Of a DNA stretch of 10,318 nt, positions 1 through 6,675 are shown one piece after another. The position numbers were made by a program, and so were the translations under genes. Every line of letters begins with the position of its first letter. Position 1 is the first letter of the stretch. The notes under the pieces were generated by a model. That model did not search any database, had not been told where the DNA came from, and saw only the letters and a list, made by a program, of their open reading frames with translations. Source of the DNA: DATKMG01 sp035541995 (GTDB lineage: Bacteria; Acidobacteriota; Terriglobia; Versatilivoradales; Versatilivoraceae). The DNA lies in contig DATKMG010000815.1 in assembly GCA_035541995.1 (NCBI GenBank), forward strand, positions 1-10,318, in the 5' to 3' direction.

Positions 1-1068
1 CCCGATGAGGAATGGAACCAAGTAGGGGAGCACAATTGCCATTCCCCCCGACAAACCTTGCAGGATCCCACGAAGACAATAGAAGGTAAAGCCGGAAAAG
101 TGTTCCCCCAAGTGAATGATGGATCTCTCGAAAACACCCAGAAGAAGAGGCTCAATGAGGGCTCCGACTCCATAGACCAGACCGAAGAATCCCGCCAGCA
201 GGGAGAGCAGGACAACATAGCCCCACACCTTGTGGGTCAGGACGCCATCTAAGCGCTCCCGGAAATCCAGGGGGGGGGTACTCACGGTGGCTACTTGCTC
301 GAAGACCCTCATGGAAAGCGCGTGCCGTTCCGAGTGGATGACTTCATCAGCTGGCTTGCCACGGCACTCGCTCAGCTTTCGCCGGGCTCCTTCTATGAGC
401 CTTTGATCTTCCTCCGCCTTGAGGTTCAAGCAGGAACCCTCTCCCTCCAAGAGTTTGATGGCCAAATGACGAGATGAAATGCGGTCAGGAAGGGACTCGA
501 ATTCCTGGATCTTAGCCGCTAGAGTACTGATGACCTCCTCGGTATCCTTCTGAAAAGAAATTCCCCGATGACCATCAAGTGGGCTCTTTTCCAGGTGCAG
601 GACTCTTTGAAATAACTCGTAAATTCCCACGCCTTCAGCCGCGATAGTCATCGCCACTGGAACACCCAAAAGAAGTGAGAGTCTATCAGGATCAATCCGG
701 ATCCCTTTGCGGTGAGCTTCATCCATCATGTTCAGGCACACGAGTAGGGGTAGTCCCAGGTTTATCAGCTGAAGTGTCAACTCTAGGCTGCGACACATGA
801 CCGAGGTATCGATGACGTTGATAACCACATCGATCTCCTCATTGTAAAGAAAGTCTCGTGTGGCTGCTTCGGCCGGATTGCAGGTTGTCAGGGAATAAGT
901 CCCAGGTAAGTCTATTAGCTCTGCGACAGTCCCGTTCAGGAATACTTGGCTGCGGGTATAATGGACAGTCGCACCGGGGAAGTTGGCAGTCATTGACCGA
1001 TAGCCTGCCACGCTGTTGAAAAGAGTGCTTTTCCCTGAATTCGGCTGCCCCACAAGCGCGATTTTCAT
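1..1068 (-). CDS. feoB: Ferrous iron transport protein B (FeoB), N-terminal part, runs off left edge
   Basis: FeoB is the inner-membrane Fe(II) transporter with an N-terminal cytoplasmic GTPase domain. 356 codons are present, starting at ATG 1068. The G-protein motifs are readable: G1 GQPNSGKST near residues 7-15, a G2 threonine in FPGATV, G3 DLPGTYSL, and G4 NMMD. A helical, charged GDI-like linker follows. The membrane domain begins after LDGVLTHKVWGY with a hydrophobic helix (VVLLSLLAGFFGLVYGVG). The visible end, GGMAIVLPYLVPFLIG, matches the FeoB core-helix region. Typical FeoB proteins exceed 650 residues, so roughly half is missing beyond the window. The start codon overlaps the feoA stop as ATGA, and a GGAG lies about 8 bases upstream, so translation is probably coupled to feoA. 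Identification is firm from the GTPase motifs plus feoA linkage. Confidence 0.95.
   Translation of the reverse strand, partial: MKIALVGQPNSGKSTLFNSVAGYRSMTANFPGATVHYTRSQVFLNGTVAELIDLPGTYSLTTCNPAEAATRDFLYNEEIDVVINVIDTSVMCRSLELTLQLINLGLPLLVCLNMMDEAHRKGIRIDPDRLSLLLGVPVAMTIAAEGVGIYELFQRVLHLEKSPLDGHRGISFQKDTEEVISTLAAKIQEFESLPDRISSRHLAIKLLEGEGSCLNLKAEEDQRLIEGARRKLSECRGKPADEVIHSERHALSMRVFEQVATVSTPPLDFRERLDGVLTHKVWGYVVLLSLLAGFFGLVYGVGALIEPLLLGVFERSIIHLGEHFSGFTFYCLRGILQGLSGGMAIVLPYLVPFLIG
270..278 (-). repeat. Nine-base poly-C tract inside feoB
   Basis: The plus strand shows nine consecutive G at 270-278, which is a run of nine C in the feoB coding strand, encoding Thr-Pro-Pro and the first base of Leu near residue 264. 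It lies in the linker between the GDI region and the first membrane helix. The frame is intact on both sides: the GTPase domain upstream and FeoB-like membrane helices downstream read in one frame. A run this long is prone to polymerase slippage. Confidence 0.8.
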
Positions 1069-1325
1069 TCCACTGGCTCCACCTTGATCCTCTCAGAGTA
1101 TTCCTTGCTCAACGCAATCGAGGTGCCGCGAGTTTCTATGAGCATGGGTCCCCCGAAAGGAACACAGCGCTTGACCTGCACCATGTCTCCCACTTGAATA
1201 CCCATCTGGGCCAGTTGCCTGCGAATGCCTCGAGAGCTGGAGATGGAAACGATTCGAAGGCGATCACCCTCTTTCCTGCCGTGTAGCGGCATACCAGTAG
1301 CCCCCTTCTGTCGATCGGTCATCAT
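1065..1325 (-). CDS. feoA: Ferrous iron transport protein A (FeoA), SH3-like
   Basis: A small cytoplasmic protein of 86 residues that supports FeoB-dependent Fe(II) uptake. It has the FeoA signature order: an N-terminal 'G...L.I..I' strand (EGDRLRIVSISSSRGIRRQLAQMGI), then 'QVGDMVQVKRCVPFGGPMLIE' and a C-terminal 'TSIALSKEYSERIKV' strand, the usual small beta-barrel layout. The protein begins with two Met codons (1325 and 1322). The first overlaps the stop of the upstream cytochrome b gene as ATGA. Its own stop overlaps the feoB start in the same way. There is no strong Shine-Dalgarno sequence, which fits translational coupling inside the operon. The N-terminal 15 or so residues precede the recognisable domain, so a somewhat later start is possible. 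Length is normal for the family (about 75-90). Confidence 0.93.
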   Translation of the reverse strand: MMTDRQKGATGMPLHGRKEGDRLRIVSISSSRGIRRQLAQMGIQVGDMVQVKRCVPFGGPMLIETRGTSIALSKEYSERIKVEPVE

Positions 1326-2149
1326 AGACGACTTTCATTGTGTCGCTTCTTCACCAATTCTTCATACTCCAAAGCGTGCAAGGTGCGGAGCTCATGGCCT
1401 GTAATTTTGCCATCGATCCAGATCCGACTCATGGGAAAGACTTCAGGGTTGAGGTGGACATTGTAAAGGTGCCAGATAATGATCGAAAGGAAGGCCAAGA
1501 TGGCTTCATAGCTGTGGACAATCCTGAAAATGTCAAAAACCCAGACCGGAAAGATTCGGAACGTCAGATTGTTGGCCCAAAGGAAGAAACCGGTGACAAT
1601 CATGACCAGGGTCCCCCACAGAAGAGCCAGATATTCGAACTTCTCAATAAAGTTGTACCGCCCGTATTTTGGAGGTTTCTGAAACAACCAATAGGGGTGC
1701 GCCTGAAAGAATGCCCTGAGCACCCCCTTGCGGTGGAGCCAGGTCGTCAGGCCGAGGTTGTAATTGAAGGATTCGAACGCGTCAGTGATGTCTTTCAGCT
1801 TGGGTATCAAGGCTAACAGGTTCGCACGACCTCTTCGGGTCGAGGTCATATACCCGATGTGGAAAAGGGAGAGTAGGATCAATCCGACTCCAGCAGTCCG
1901 ATGTATGATCCCGCGCAAGTTAAAGCTCCCTTCGAAGAAAAACATGCGTTGCAGCCAAACAGTTGGATCAAAAAGGAGGGGTAGCCCAGTTAAAACCAGC
2001 ACGAGGAAGCATGTAATCAGTGTTACGTGCTGGAGACGTTCTGCCAGGGTCATGCGAATGAAGACCTCGTCGTCACTTACGATCTGTCGTGGATCGATAT
2101 TCCCCTCTTTGCACAAATCCTCTTCGTTATTACTAGCCCATAATTTCAT
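1322..2149 (-). CDS. Four-helix diheme b-type cytochrome (FdnI/HydC-like), membrane partner of the multiheme cytochrome
   Basis: A 275-residue inner-membrane protein resembling the b-type subunits of formate dehydrogenase and Ni-Fe hydrogenase, which pass electrons between quinone and a periplasmic partner. After a polar N-terminus comes 'RMTLAERLQH' leading into helix 1 (about 41-60). Helix 2 (83-100) contains HRTAGVG...FHIGY. A long cytoplasmic loop follows, then helix 3 (FEYLALLWGTLVMIVTGFFLW) and helix 4 (about 210-232) with IVHSYEA and IIWHLYNVH. Candidate haem ligands are His41, His83, His97, His212 and His227, enough for two b haems. AGGA lies 6 bases before the ATG and overlaps the stop of the upstream cytochrome gene; the gap is only 7 bp. 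Its place directly after a tail-anchored 11-haem cytochrome suggests a quinol:cytochrome oxidoreductase module like Geobacter CbcL, but in two polypeptides. The direction of electron flow is inferred. Confidence 0.85.
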   Translation of the reverse strand: MKLWASNNEEDLCKEGNIDPRQIVSDDEVFIRMTLAERLQHVTLITCFLVLVLTGLPLLFDPTVWLQRMFFFEGSFNLRGIIHRTAGVGLILLSLFHIGYMTSTRRGRANLLALIPKLKDITDAFESFNYNLGLTTWLHRKGVLRAFFQAHPYWLFQKPPKYGRYNFIEKFEYLALLWGTLVMIVTGFFLWANNLTFRIFPVWVFDIFRIVHSYEAILAFLSIIIWHLYNVHLNPEVFPMSRIWIDGKITGHELRTLHALEYEELVKKRHNESRL

Positions 2150-2156
2150 GAGTTTC

Positions 2157-3452
2157 CTATTCGGTTCTCGTAAATTGCATCCTCTTTTTCAGGTCTCCGA
2201 GAATATAAATCAGAAAACTGCCAAGGATAATTACAATCAGGACGACATAAAATTTTTGAATTACGTAAGCGGTGTAGTTAGTCGCCTTTGGGTCAAGCAC
2301 GTGAATTCTAACTGCAGCCAGTTTGACACTTGCTCCTCCGTGGCACCTGCCGCAGGTCTGTGGCAAGTTGGCTGGGTAGATGGGTGACTTGGAATCACTA
2401 GACGGCCGAATATTGTGGAATCCATGGCAACTGGAGCAGTTAGCGACCTTGGATTCCCCGTATGCTGAAGCCAGACCATGAAAGGTCCCCCGGAATGTCC
2501 TCAGACGACCCTTTGGGAGTCCATACTTTTCAATGAGCTGCTCGTTGTCATGGCACTTGGCACAGGTCAGGGCAACATGAGTTGAGTACACTGCAGAACG
2601 CTTGTCACGCGGGGAGTGAATTTCATGCTCCCCATGGCAGTCAGTGCACACGGGAACGTCTGAGATATTCTGGGTGAAAGCTCGTCCGTGAACTCCTTCG
2701 AGGTAGTCCCTGAGTATTCCGGAATGACAACTTCCACATGTGTAGGGAACCTGGCGGCGCGCGACTGGGGATCTCGGATCAGCGGGGGCTCTGACTTCAT
2801 GAGAACCATGGCAATTCTGGCAAGTGGCACTGTTGGCCAAGCCGCTCCTGGTCACTGCTAGGGCGTGCACACTCTCCAGGTACCCTTTCACGAAGGCTTG
2901 ACTTTTCTCTCCTTTGACTTTCGTGAAGTGACAATTTCCACAGGTTTGTGCCACATTCAAAGGATTTATTTTCGAATTGACATCGCTCTTTTCGAGGATA
3001 TCGTGCTTGCCGTGACAGGATTGACAGGTTACTTCCTTGATCTGGGGAGCCTGTTTGGCCTCGGCATGGATACTCTGTTTGAACATCTTTTGAGCATCAA
3101 CATGACACGACCCGCAATCCACCTTCTTAAGCTTCGTGGCATGAGGAAAATCCTTGACCTTTTCCAAGTCGATATGGCAACTCACACATGTAAATCCTGA
3201 CTTACTATGGATCGAATTTTCAAAAGCTCCTTTGTTCACGAATAGACTACGACCGCTTTCATCCTTCAGCGTCTCATCGTCGTGGCACTGGTAACACTGG
3301 CTGTTGGGCTCCTCTTCGGCTGTCATCCAAGGAGAGGTCGCTCCAACCAATAGCAAAGCAATTAATGGTATCTCTAATCTGACCCGCGCTTGAAGGCGGC
3401 AACGGAGGAGTGGCTGCAGATTCTTAATGGGAATGAACAAGAACAGACCCAA
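2157..3452 (-). CDS. 11-haem c-type cytochrome, periplasmic, C-terminally membrane anchored
   Basis: A 431-residue protein with 11 CXXCH haem-binding motifs, beginning at Cys53, 89, 113, 143, 171, 211, 239, 269, 297, 339 and 367. An N-terminal hydrophobic segment (LIALLLVG, about 28-38) after several Arg, with a possible cleavage after WMTA (residue 45), indicates export. A second hydrophobic helix (401-418) followed by a basic tail (LKKRMQF) anchors the C-terminus in the inner membrane with the haems outside. Haems 4-11 form four repeats of paired motifs. Histidines at recurring positions (for example SIH, SVH, GVH, TFH, and CHGxH) could supply the distal ligand for every haem. The start is TTG at 3452: an in-frame TGA lies six codons upstream, no ATG or GTG lies in between, and the first in-frame ATG (residue 43) would remove the signal peptide. 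A GGAG sits 11 bases upstream, and a second TTG four codons in is an alternative. It is first in a four-gene operon with cytochrome b, feoA and feoB, so a role in Fe(III) reduction is inferred. Confidence 0.9.
   Translation of the reverse strand: MGLFLFIPIKNLQPLLRCRLQARVRLEIPLIALLLVGATSPWMTAEEEPNSQCYQCHDDETLKDESGRSLFVNKGAFENSIHSKSGFTCVSCHIDLEKVKDFPHATKLKKVDCGSCHVDAQKMFKQSIHAEAKQAPQIKEVTCQSCHGKHDILEKSDVNSKINPLNVAQTCGNCHFTKVKGEKSQAFVKGYLESVHALAVTRSGLANSATCQNCHGSHEVRAPADPRSPVARRQVPYTCGSCHSGILRDYLEGVHGRAFTQNISDVPVCTDCHGEHEIHSPRDKRSAVYSTHVALTCAKCHDNEQLIEKYGLPKGRLRTFRGTFHGLASAYGESKVANCSSCHGFHNIRPSSDSKSPIYPANLPQTCGRCHGGASVKLAAVRIHVLDPKATNYTAYVIQKFYVVLIVIILGSFLIYILGDLKKRMQFTRTE
2340..3026 (-). repeat. 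Four internal 33-residue diheme units in the 11-haem cytochrome
   Basis: Residues 143-175, 211-243, 269-301 and 339-371 each read CxxCHGxH followed by a D..S/R-S region and a final TCxxCH. In all four the two haem motifs are separated by exactly 23 residues. The linkers between units each carry a short '(S/G/T)-x-H-(A/G)-x-A' signature. This is the paired-CXXCH arrangement of extended multihaem cytochromes and points to growth by unit duplication. The first three haems (residues 53-117) do not follow this unit. Confidence 0.85.
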
Positions 3453-3887
3453 ATATATAGAGTCTCCAGGTCATCTTCATCACAACGTCTGGAGGCAATC
3501 TAGAGGCCATCAGAATTAAACTCACTGCCAACTGTATCAGACAGCCTATTTAATTGAGAATAGGAGATTTCAATACGACTTATTTCTTTCTGTAGCGCAC
3601 TAAGAATCGACCAGCCTGGGGATTACGGACAACAGCGGGGGATTTAACGCGGTAGTGAGCCCTATTGTCCTGGTCAGACCCAGTCATAATTGCACTTTAG
3701 GATTTGTTGAGATTTCTCAACAGCTCCTGCTTGTGGTCTCTCACGAATTAGCTGAAATCCCCCAATTTTTTTCTAGTTTCAATTCCCCTCGTGTTAGTAT
3801 TGCTTAAAACCATCTTCTTGCCGTGTTTTGCATGACCGAGTACTTCTGGTTTTGAGGTACAGGAGCGCAGACGGCCAGAAGGGATGA
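3453..3887. other. Divergent intergenic region between cytochrome-feo operon and acyltransferase gene
   Basis: 435 bases without a convincing gene separate the leftward operon from the rightward genes, so promoters for both should lie here. Visible elements are a perfect 8+8 bp palindrome (3705-3722), an imperfect dyad with ATTGA/TCAAT ends at 3553-3574 on the operon side, and a dispersed 9-bp inverted pair (GGGGGATTT at 3637, AAATCCCCC at 3755). No clean sigma70 -35/-10 pair and no clear match to the 19-bp Fur box was found by eye. The short ORFs here have no recognisable protein features. Confidence 0.6.
3705..3722. promoter_or_regulatory. Perfect palindrome, candidate operator
   Basis: TGTTGAGA-TT-TCTCAACA is a perfect 8-bp inverted repeat with a 2-base centre. 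It lies about 165 bases before the acyltransferase start and about 250 bases before the cytochrome operon start. Its size and near-symmetry fit a dimeric repressor site better than a terminator: the loop would be too short for an RNA hairpin and no T-run follows. The regulator is not identifiable from the sequence. Confidence 0.4.
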
Positions 3888-5048
3888 ATGGGCTTGCGCA
3901 ACATGATGCCATCCAGGGATCAGCGGTTCCTTTTCATCGATCTGCTCCGGTTTGGCGCTGTGGTTTTCATGCTGGAGGGACACGCCTGCGATGCCTTCCT
4001 GGCAGACTCCATCAAGCACACCGAGTTTTACAGTCTGCACGGTTTTTTTCATGGTTTCGTGGGTCCTGCATTTCTGTTTGCTTCCGGGCTGGCCTTTGGG
4101 GTCGCAACTTATAAGAACTGGGAGCATTATCTTTCCTGGTCTCCCCAGCTCCGTAGACGCCTGATTCGCTTCTTGGGTCTAATCCTGATAGGGTATGCGC
4201 TGCATCTTCCTTTCTTTTCCCTCCGCAAAACGCTTTATGATAGTTCGCCTCAGGAAATCTCTACTTTTCTCCAGGTTGATGCACTCCAATGCATCGGCGT
4301 CAGCCTCCTTTCTCTGCAAATCCTCGTAGTGGCATTGCGACGAGAGAAAACGCTGGCACGAATCACGTTCTGGGCGTCTGCTCTCATGCTCCTGGCATCG
4401 CCGTGGGTTTGGAGTATCTCTTTCAGCCGGATTCTTCCTCTTAGCTTGGTCTCTTATATCAATGCAGAAAACAAATCCTGGTTCCCCCTGTTTCCGTGGG
4501 CCTCTTACTTATTGTTCGGAGCCGCCTTTGCCCACAAATTTGTCCAAAGCCAAAGACAGGAAAGAACAGTCAAGTTCATGAAAGGAGCTACTGCACTGGG
4601 GTTTGCCTTGGCAGGAATCGGAATGCTGTTTTCCCTGATTTCTTTAGACCTTTTCCCTGTCCACGACTATTGGAGGGTGAATCCTCCGCTTAACATGTTC
4701 CGGATTGGGATTCTCCTGATTCTGACAGGGGCTCTCTTCTTCTTTGATCGAGCTTACCGGATTCGTTTTTCTTTACCTGTCGTCATTGGCCGCGAGTCTC
4801 TTACCATTTATGTGGTCCACCTGATGATTATCTACGGCTCAGTGATCAATCCGGGATTGGGTCTCAACTGGGGAGGCCGCCTTTGCGTGACTGAATCACT
4901 CTTAGCGTTTGGATCGGTTTCTATTTTCGTGTTTCTTTTGGCCTACTCGTGGAATCATTTAAAACTCAATTTCCGAAACTGGGCACTGGTGCTAAAGCTG
5001 GCTGTCGCAGCTACCCTCATCTTCTCTTTCCTTAATCGCCCCTACTAG
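3888..5048 (+). CDS. Polytopic membrane acyltransferase, DUF1624/HGSNAT-like
   Basis: A 386-residue integral membrane protein with about ten hydrophobic segments. The N-terminus reads R13-FLFID-LLR21...FMLEGH32, the pattern of the heparan-alpha-glucosaminide N-acetyltransferase catalytic domain (DUF1624), where an Arg/Asp-led first helix ends in a conserved His. A later GRESLTIYVVH (His311) matches the second conserved region of that family. Family members move acyl groups, often acetyl, across the membrane onto sugars. The substrate here cannot be told. Related acyltransferase-3 (OafA-type) and OpgC proteins share this plan and are the main alternative. The chosen ATG has GAAGGG 4 bases upstream; Met6 and Met7 are possible alternative starts. 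It is divergent from the cytochrome-feo operon and 227 bp before the next gene, so it may be transcribed alone. Confidence 0.75.
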   Translation: MGLRNMMPSRDQRFLFIDLLRFGAVVFMLEGHACDAFLADSIKHTEFYSLHGFFHGFVGPAFLFASGLAFGVATYKNWEHYLSWSPQLRRRLIRFLGLILIGYALHLPFFSLRKTLYDSSPQEISTFLQVDALQCIGVSLLSLQILVVALRREKTLARITFWASALMLLASPWVWSISFSRILPLSLVSYINAENKSWFPLFPWASYLLFGAAFAHKFVQSQRQERTVKFMKGATALGFALAGIGMLFSLISLDLFPVHDYWRVNPPLNMFRIGILLILTGALFFFDRAYRIRFSLPVVIGRESLTIYVVHLMIIYGSVINPGLGLNWGGRLCVTESLLAFGSVSIFVFLLAYSWNHLKLNFRNWALVLKLAVAATLIFSFLNRPY

Positions 5049-5093
5049 GGGATCCTCGCTTGTCCTGGGTGTTTAGGTGAATACGCTTCGCGC

Positions 5094-5113
5094 CCCGATC
5101 CCTGTCGATCGGG
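5094..5113. repeat. Stem-loop downstream of the acyltransferase gene
   Basis: CCCGATC and GATCGGG form a perfect 7-bp stem around a 6-base loop, extendable by two pairs past one mismatch. It sits 45 bases after the acyltransferase stop. No T-run follows, so it is not a standard intrinsic terminator, though it could protect a 3' end or act with Rho. Confidence 0.4.
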
Positions 5114-5134
5114 TCGGGCGTCCCCTGGAGATTC

Positions 5135-5163
5135 TTGATCCCAAGAGCGATTAAGGATAAACT
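5135..5163 (+). promoter_or_regulatory. Candidate sigma70-like promoter for the SelA-like/RidA/HIT cluster
   Basis: TTGATC (5135-5140) and TAAACT (5158-5163) are separated by 17 bases; each matches the sigma70 consensus at four of six positions. Transcription would start near 5170 and give a leader of about 105 bases before the ATG at 5276. This was found by eye; matches of this quality occur by chance. Confidence 0.3.
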
Positions 5164-5265
5164 TTAGTTTTTGTCATCCTGCGCGGGCAGTCACACCGAA
5201 TTCTGTAATAACAGCAATCCTCTTGGAATGTTGACCCGAATAAGAATCGTAGGCTGGCTCATGAT

Positions 5266-5270
5266 GGAGG
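5266..5270 (+). promoter_or_regulatory. Ribosome binding site that sets the SelA-like protein start
   Basis: GGAGG followed five bases later by ATG 5276 is the strongest initiation signal in this stretch. The frame is open back to a TTG at 5171, but only the 5276 start places a twin-arginine signal right at the N-terminus. Confidence 0.7.
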
Positions 5271-5275
5271 AGAAA

Positions 5276-6535
5276 ATGAATGTTCAACTCGAACTCTGGA
5301 ACCGCAGACGGTTTGTAACACGCACGGCTATGGCATCCTTATTGGCGGGCTTTTCGTCCAGAAACACTTCGGCAACAAATTCTTCAGCTAGTGCCCGAGG
5401 CCTTTCCCAAACTAAATCAAAGGGTCTTTACGCGGAGCTGGGCGTTCGTCCGTTGATAAACGCGGCCGGCACTTACACCATGTTGAGTGGTTGCACCATG
5501 CTCGAGGAGGTTGTTGCTGCAATGCAAGAGGCATCACGGCAGCACGTCTCCATCTTGGAGCTTCAACAGGCTGTGGGCAAGCGCCTCTCGTCTTTGCTGG
5601 GTTCGGAATCTGCCATGGTGACGGCGGGGTGTGCAGCCGCCCTGACAGTAGCAACTGCTGCCTGCGTCTGCGGCGCGGACTCAGAAAAAATCCGGCGCGC
5701 TCCGGAATCAAGCGGCATGAAAAATGAAGTCATTTTTCAAAAATCCCATCGCTTTGGTTATGACCATGCCATCCGAAACGTCGGCGTGAAGATTGTCGAG
5801 ATTGAGAGCCGGCAGGAATTGGAGGCGGCTGTCAACGACAAGACAGCCATGCTCTTCTTCCTCAACTTAGCTGACGCCAAGGGACAGATCAAGCGACAGG
5901 AGTTTGTGGAAATCGCAAAAAAAGCCGGGATTCCTTCTCTGATAGATGCGGCAGCGGACGTCCCACCTGCAGAGAATTTGACTGCCTTCATCAAAATGGG
6001 CTTCGATCTGGTTGCCTTTAGCGGGGGAAAGGGACTTAGAGGTCCACAATGCTCGGGGTTGCTACTTGGCAGGCATGATTTAATTCAGGCTGGTTTGCTC
6101 AACGGATCGCCTAATTCCGATACGGTGGCCCGAACGGCAAAGGTCGGGAAGGAAGAGATCGTAGGCCTACTGACGGCGGTGGAACTCTATATGAAACGCG
6201 ACCACCGCTCTGAGTGGCAAGAGTGGGAACAACGGGTAAAGTACATTGCGGATGAACTCAATCGTATCAGGACCGTGCAAACAGAGAGGTTTGTTCCGGA
6301 AATAGCTAATCAGGTCCCCCATTTGGCGGTCAAATGGGATGCGAAAGCGTTGAGGTTGAGCAGAGAGAGTTTTGAGAAAGAATTGCGAGAAGGAGAACCG
6401 CGAATTGAGACGCGTCCGGGCATCACCGAAGAAGGCCGCCTGGAAATTGGAGTTTGGATGCTGCATCCCGGTGAGCATCAAATCGTAGCCCGCCGCTGTG
6501 CCGAAGTCCTCAAACGGGCCGCACAGAGTGCCTAG
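5276..6535 (+). CDS. Tat-exported SelA/DgaE-like PLP-dependent enzyme
   Basis: A 419-residue fold-type I PLP enzyme of the SelA-like superfamily, which includes selenocysteine synthase and D-glucosaminate-6-phosphate ammonia lyase (DgaE). Hallmarks are the N-terminal 'LGVRPLINAAGTYTMLSG', a 'LLGSESAMVTAGCAAAL' phosphate-binding stretch, Asp224 in SLIDAAAD (pairs with the pyridine nitrogen) and Lys252 in FSGGKGLRGPQ (the Schiff-base lysine). The N-terminus (from ATG 5276) has NRRRFVT (residues 9-15), a twin-arginine motif, then a short hydrophobic stretch (AMASLLAGF) and a polar Ser/Ala/Thr region ending in SASA, consistent with Tat export of a folded, cofactor-loaded enzyme. Genuine SelA has no such signal and no selenoprotein genes are near, so this is not selA. 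It likely catalyses elimination or deamination on a small amino sugar or amino acid; the substrate is unknown. The RidA gene follows 140 bp downstream, which fits release of an enamine product. Confidence 0.8.
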   Translation: MNVQLELWNRRRFVTRTAMASLLAGFSSRNTSATNSSASARGLSQTKSKGLYAELGVRPLINAAGTYTMLSGCTMLEEVVAAMQEASRQHVSILELQQAVGKRLSSLLGSESAMVTAGCAAALTVATAACVCGADSEKIRRAPESSGMKNEVIFQKSHRFGYDHAIRNVGVKIVEIESRQELEAAVNDKTAMLFFLNLADAKGQIKRQEFVEIAKKAGIPSLIDAAADVPPAENLTAFIKMGFDLVAFSGGKGLRGPQCSGLLLGRHDLIQAGLLNGSPNSDTVARTAKVGKEEIVGLLTAVELYMKRDHRSEWQEWEQRVKYIADELNRIRTVQTERFVPEIANQVPHLAVKWDAKALRLSRESFEKELREGEPRIETRPGITEEGRLEIGVWMLHPGEHQIVARRCAEVLKRAAQSA

Positions 6536-6662
6536 ACCTAGTCTCTCGGAAACTGGAAAACATAGGCCCCTTGCATTCGCCTTATTTGTTCGGAGAGCAA
6601 ATTCGCTCAAGTCGGACTTGCAGGTCAACATCGTCCCATCCACGGCAGATATCCTCACAATC

Positions 6663-6668
6663 GGAGGT
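6663..6668 (+). promoter_or_regulatory. Ribosome binding site that sets the RidA protein start
   Basis: GGAGGT with a 7-base spacer before ATG 6676 is a near-ideal Shine-Dalgarno sequence. The frame is open upstream to a TTG at 6571, but that extension has no signal and would bury the membrane segment. Confidence 0.75.
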
Positions 6669-6675
6669 AATACAA

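Noticed and set aside
270..278. Frameshift in feoB at the poly-C run
   Set aside because: Reading the sequence as given keeps GTPase and membrane domains in a single frame, so feoB is not broken here.
1340..2387. Two plus-strand open frames (158 and 207 residues) opposite cytochrome b and the end of the 11-haem gene
   Set aside because: They lie antisense to well-supported haem proteins and their translations have no recognisable fold or membrane pattern.
3553..3574. Imperfect dyad ATTGA(G)A...T(T)TCAAT as a Fur box upstream of the cytochrome-feo operon
   Set aside because: Only the ends are symmetric and it lacks the GATAAT-type hexamers of the Fur consensus; not claimed as an iron box.
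3637..3763. 9-bp inverted pair GGGGGATTT / AAATCCCCC flanking the 18-bp palindrome
   Set aside because: Arms are 109 bases apart, short and G/C-run based; flanks do not extend the pairing, so chance is a sufficient explanation.
5159..5170. Short AAACT-TT-AGTTT hairpin followed by T residues as a terminator
   Set aside because: The stem is five mostly A/T pairs with a 2-base loop, too weak to terminate, and overlaps the candidate promoter.
5171..5275. N-terminal extension of the SelA-like protein to TTG 5171
   Set aside because: No ribosome binding site at the TTG; the extension has no domain and would displace the twin-arginine motif from the N-terminus.
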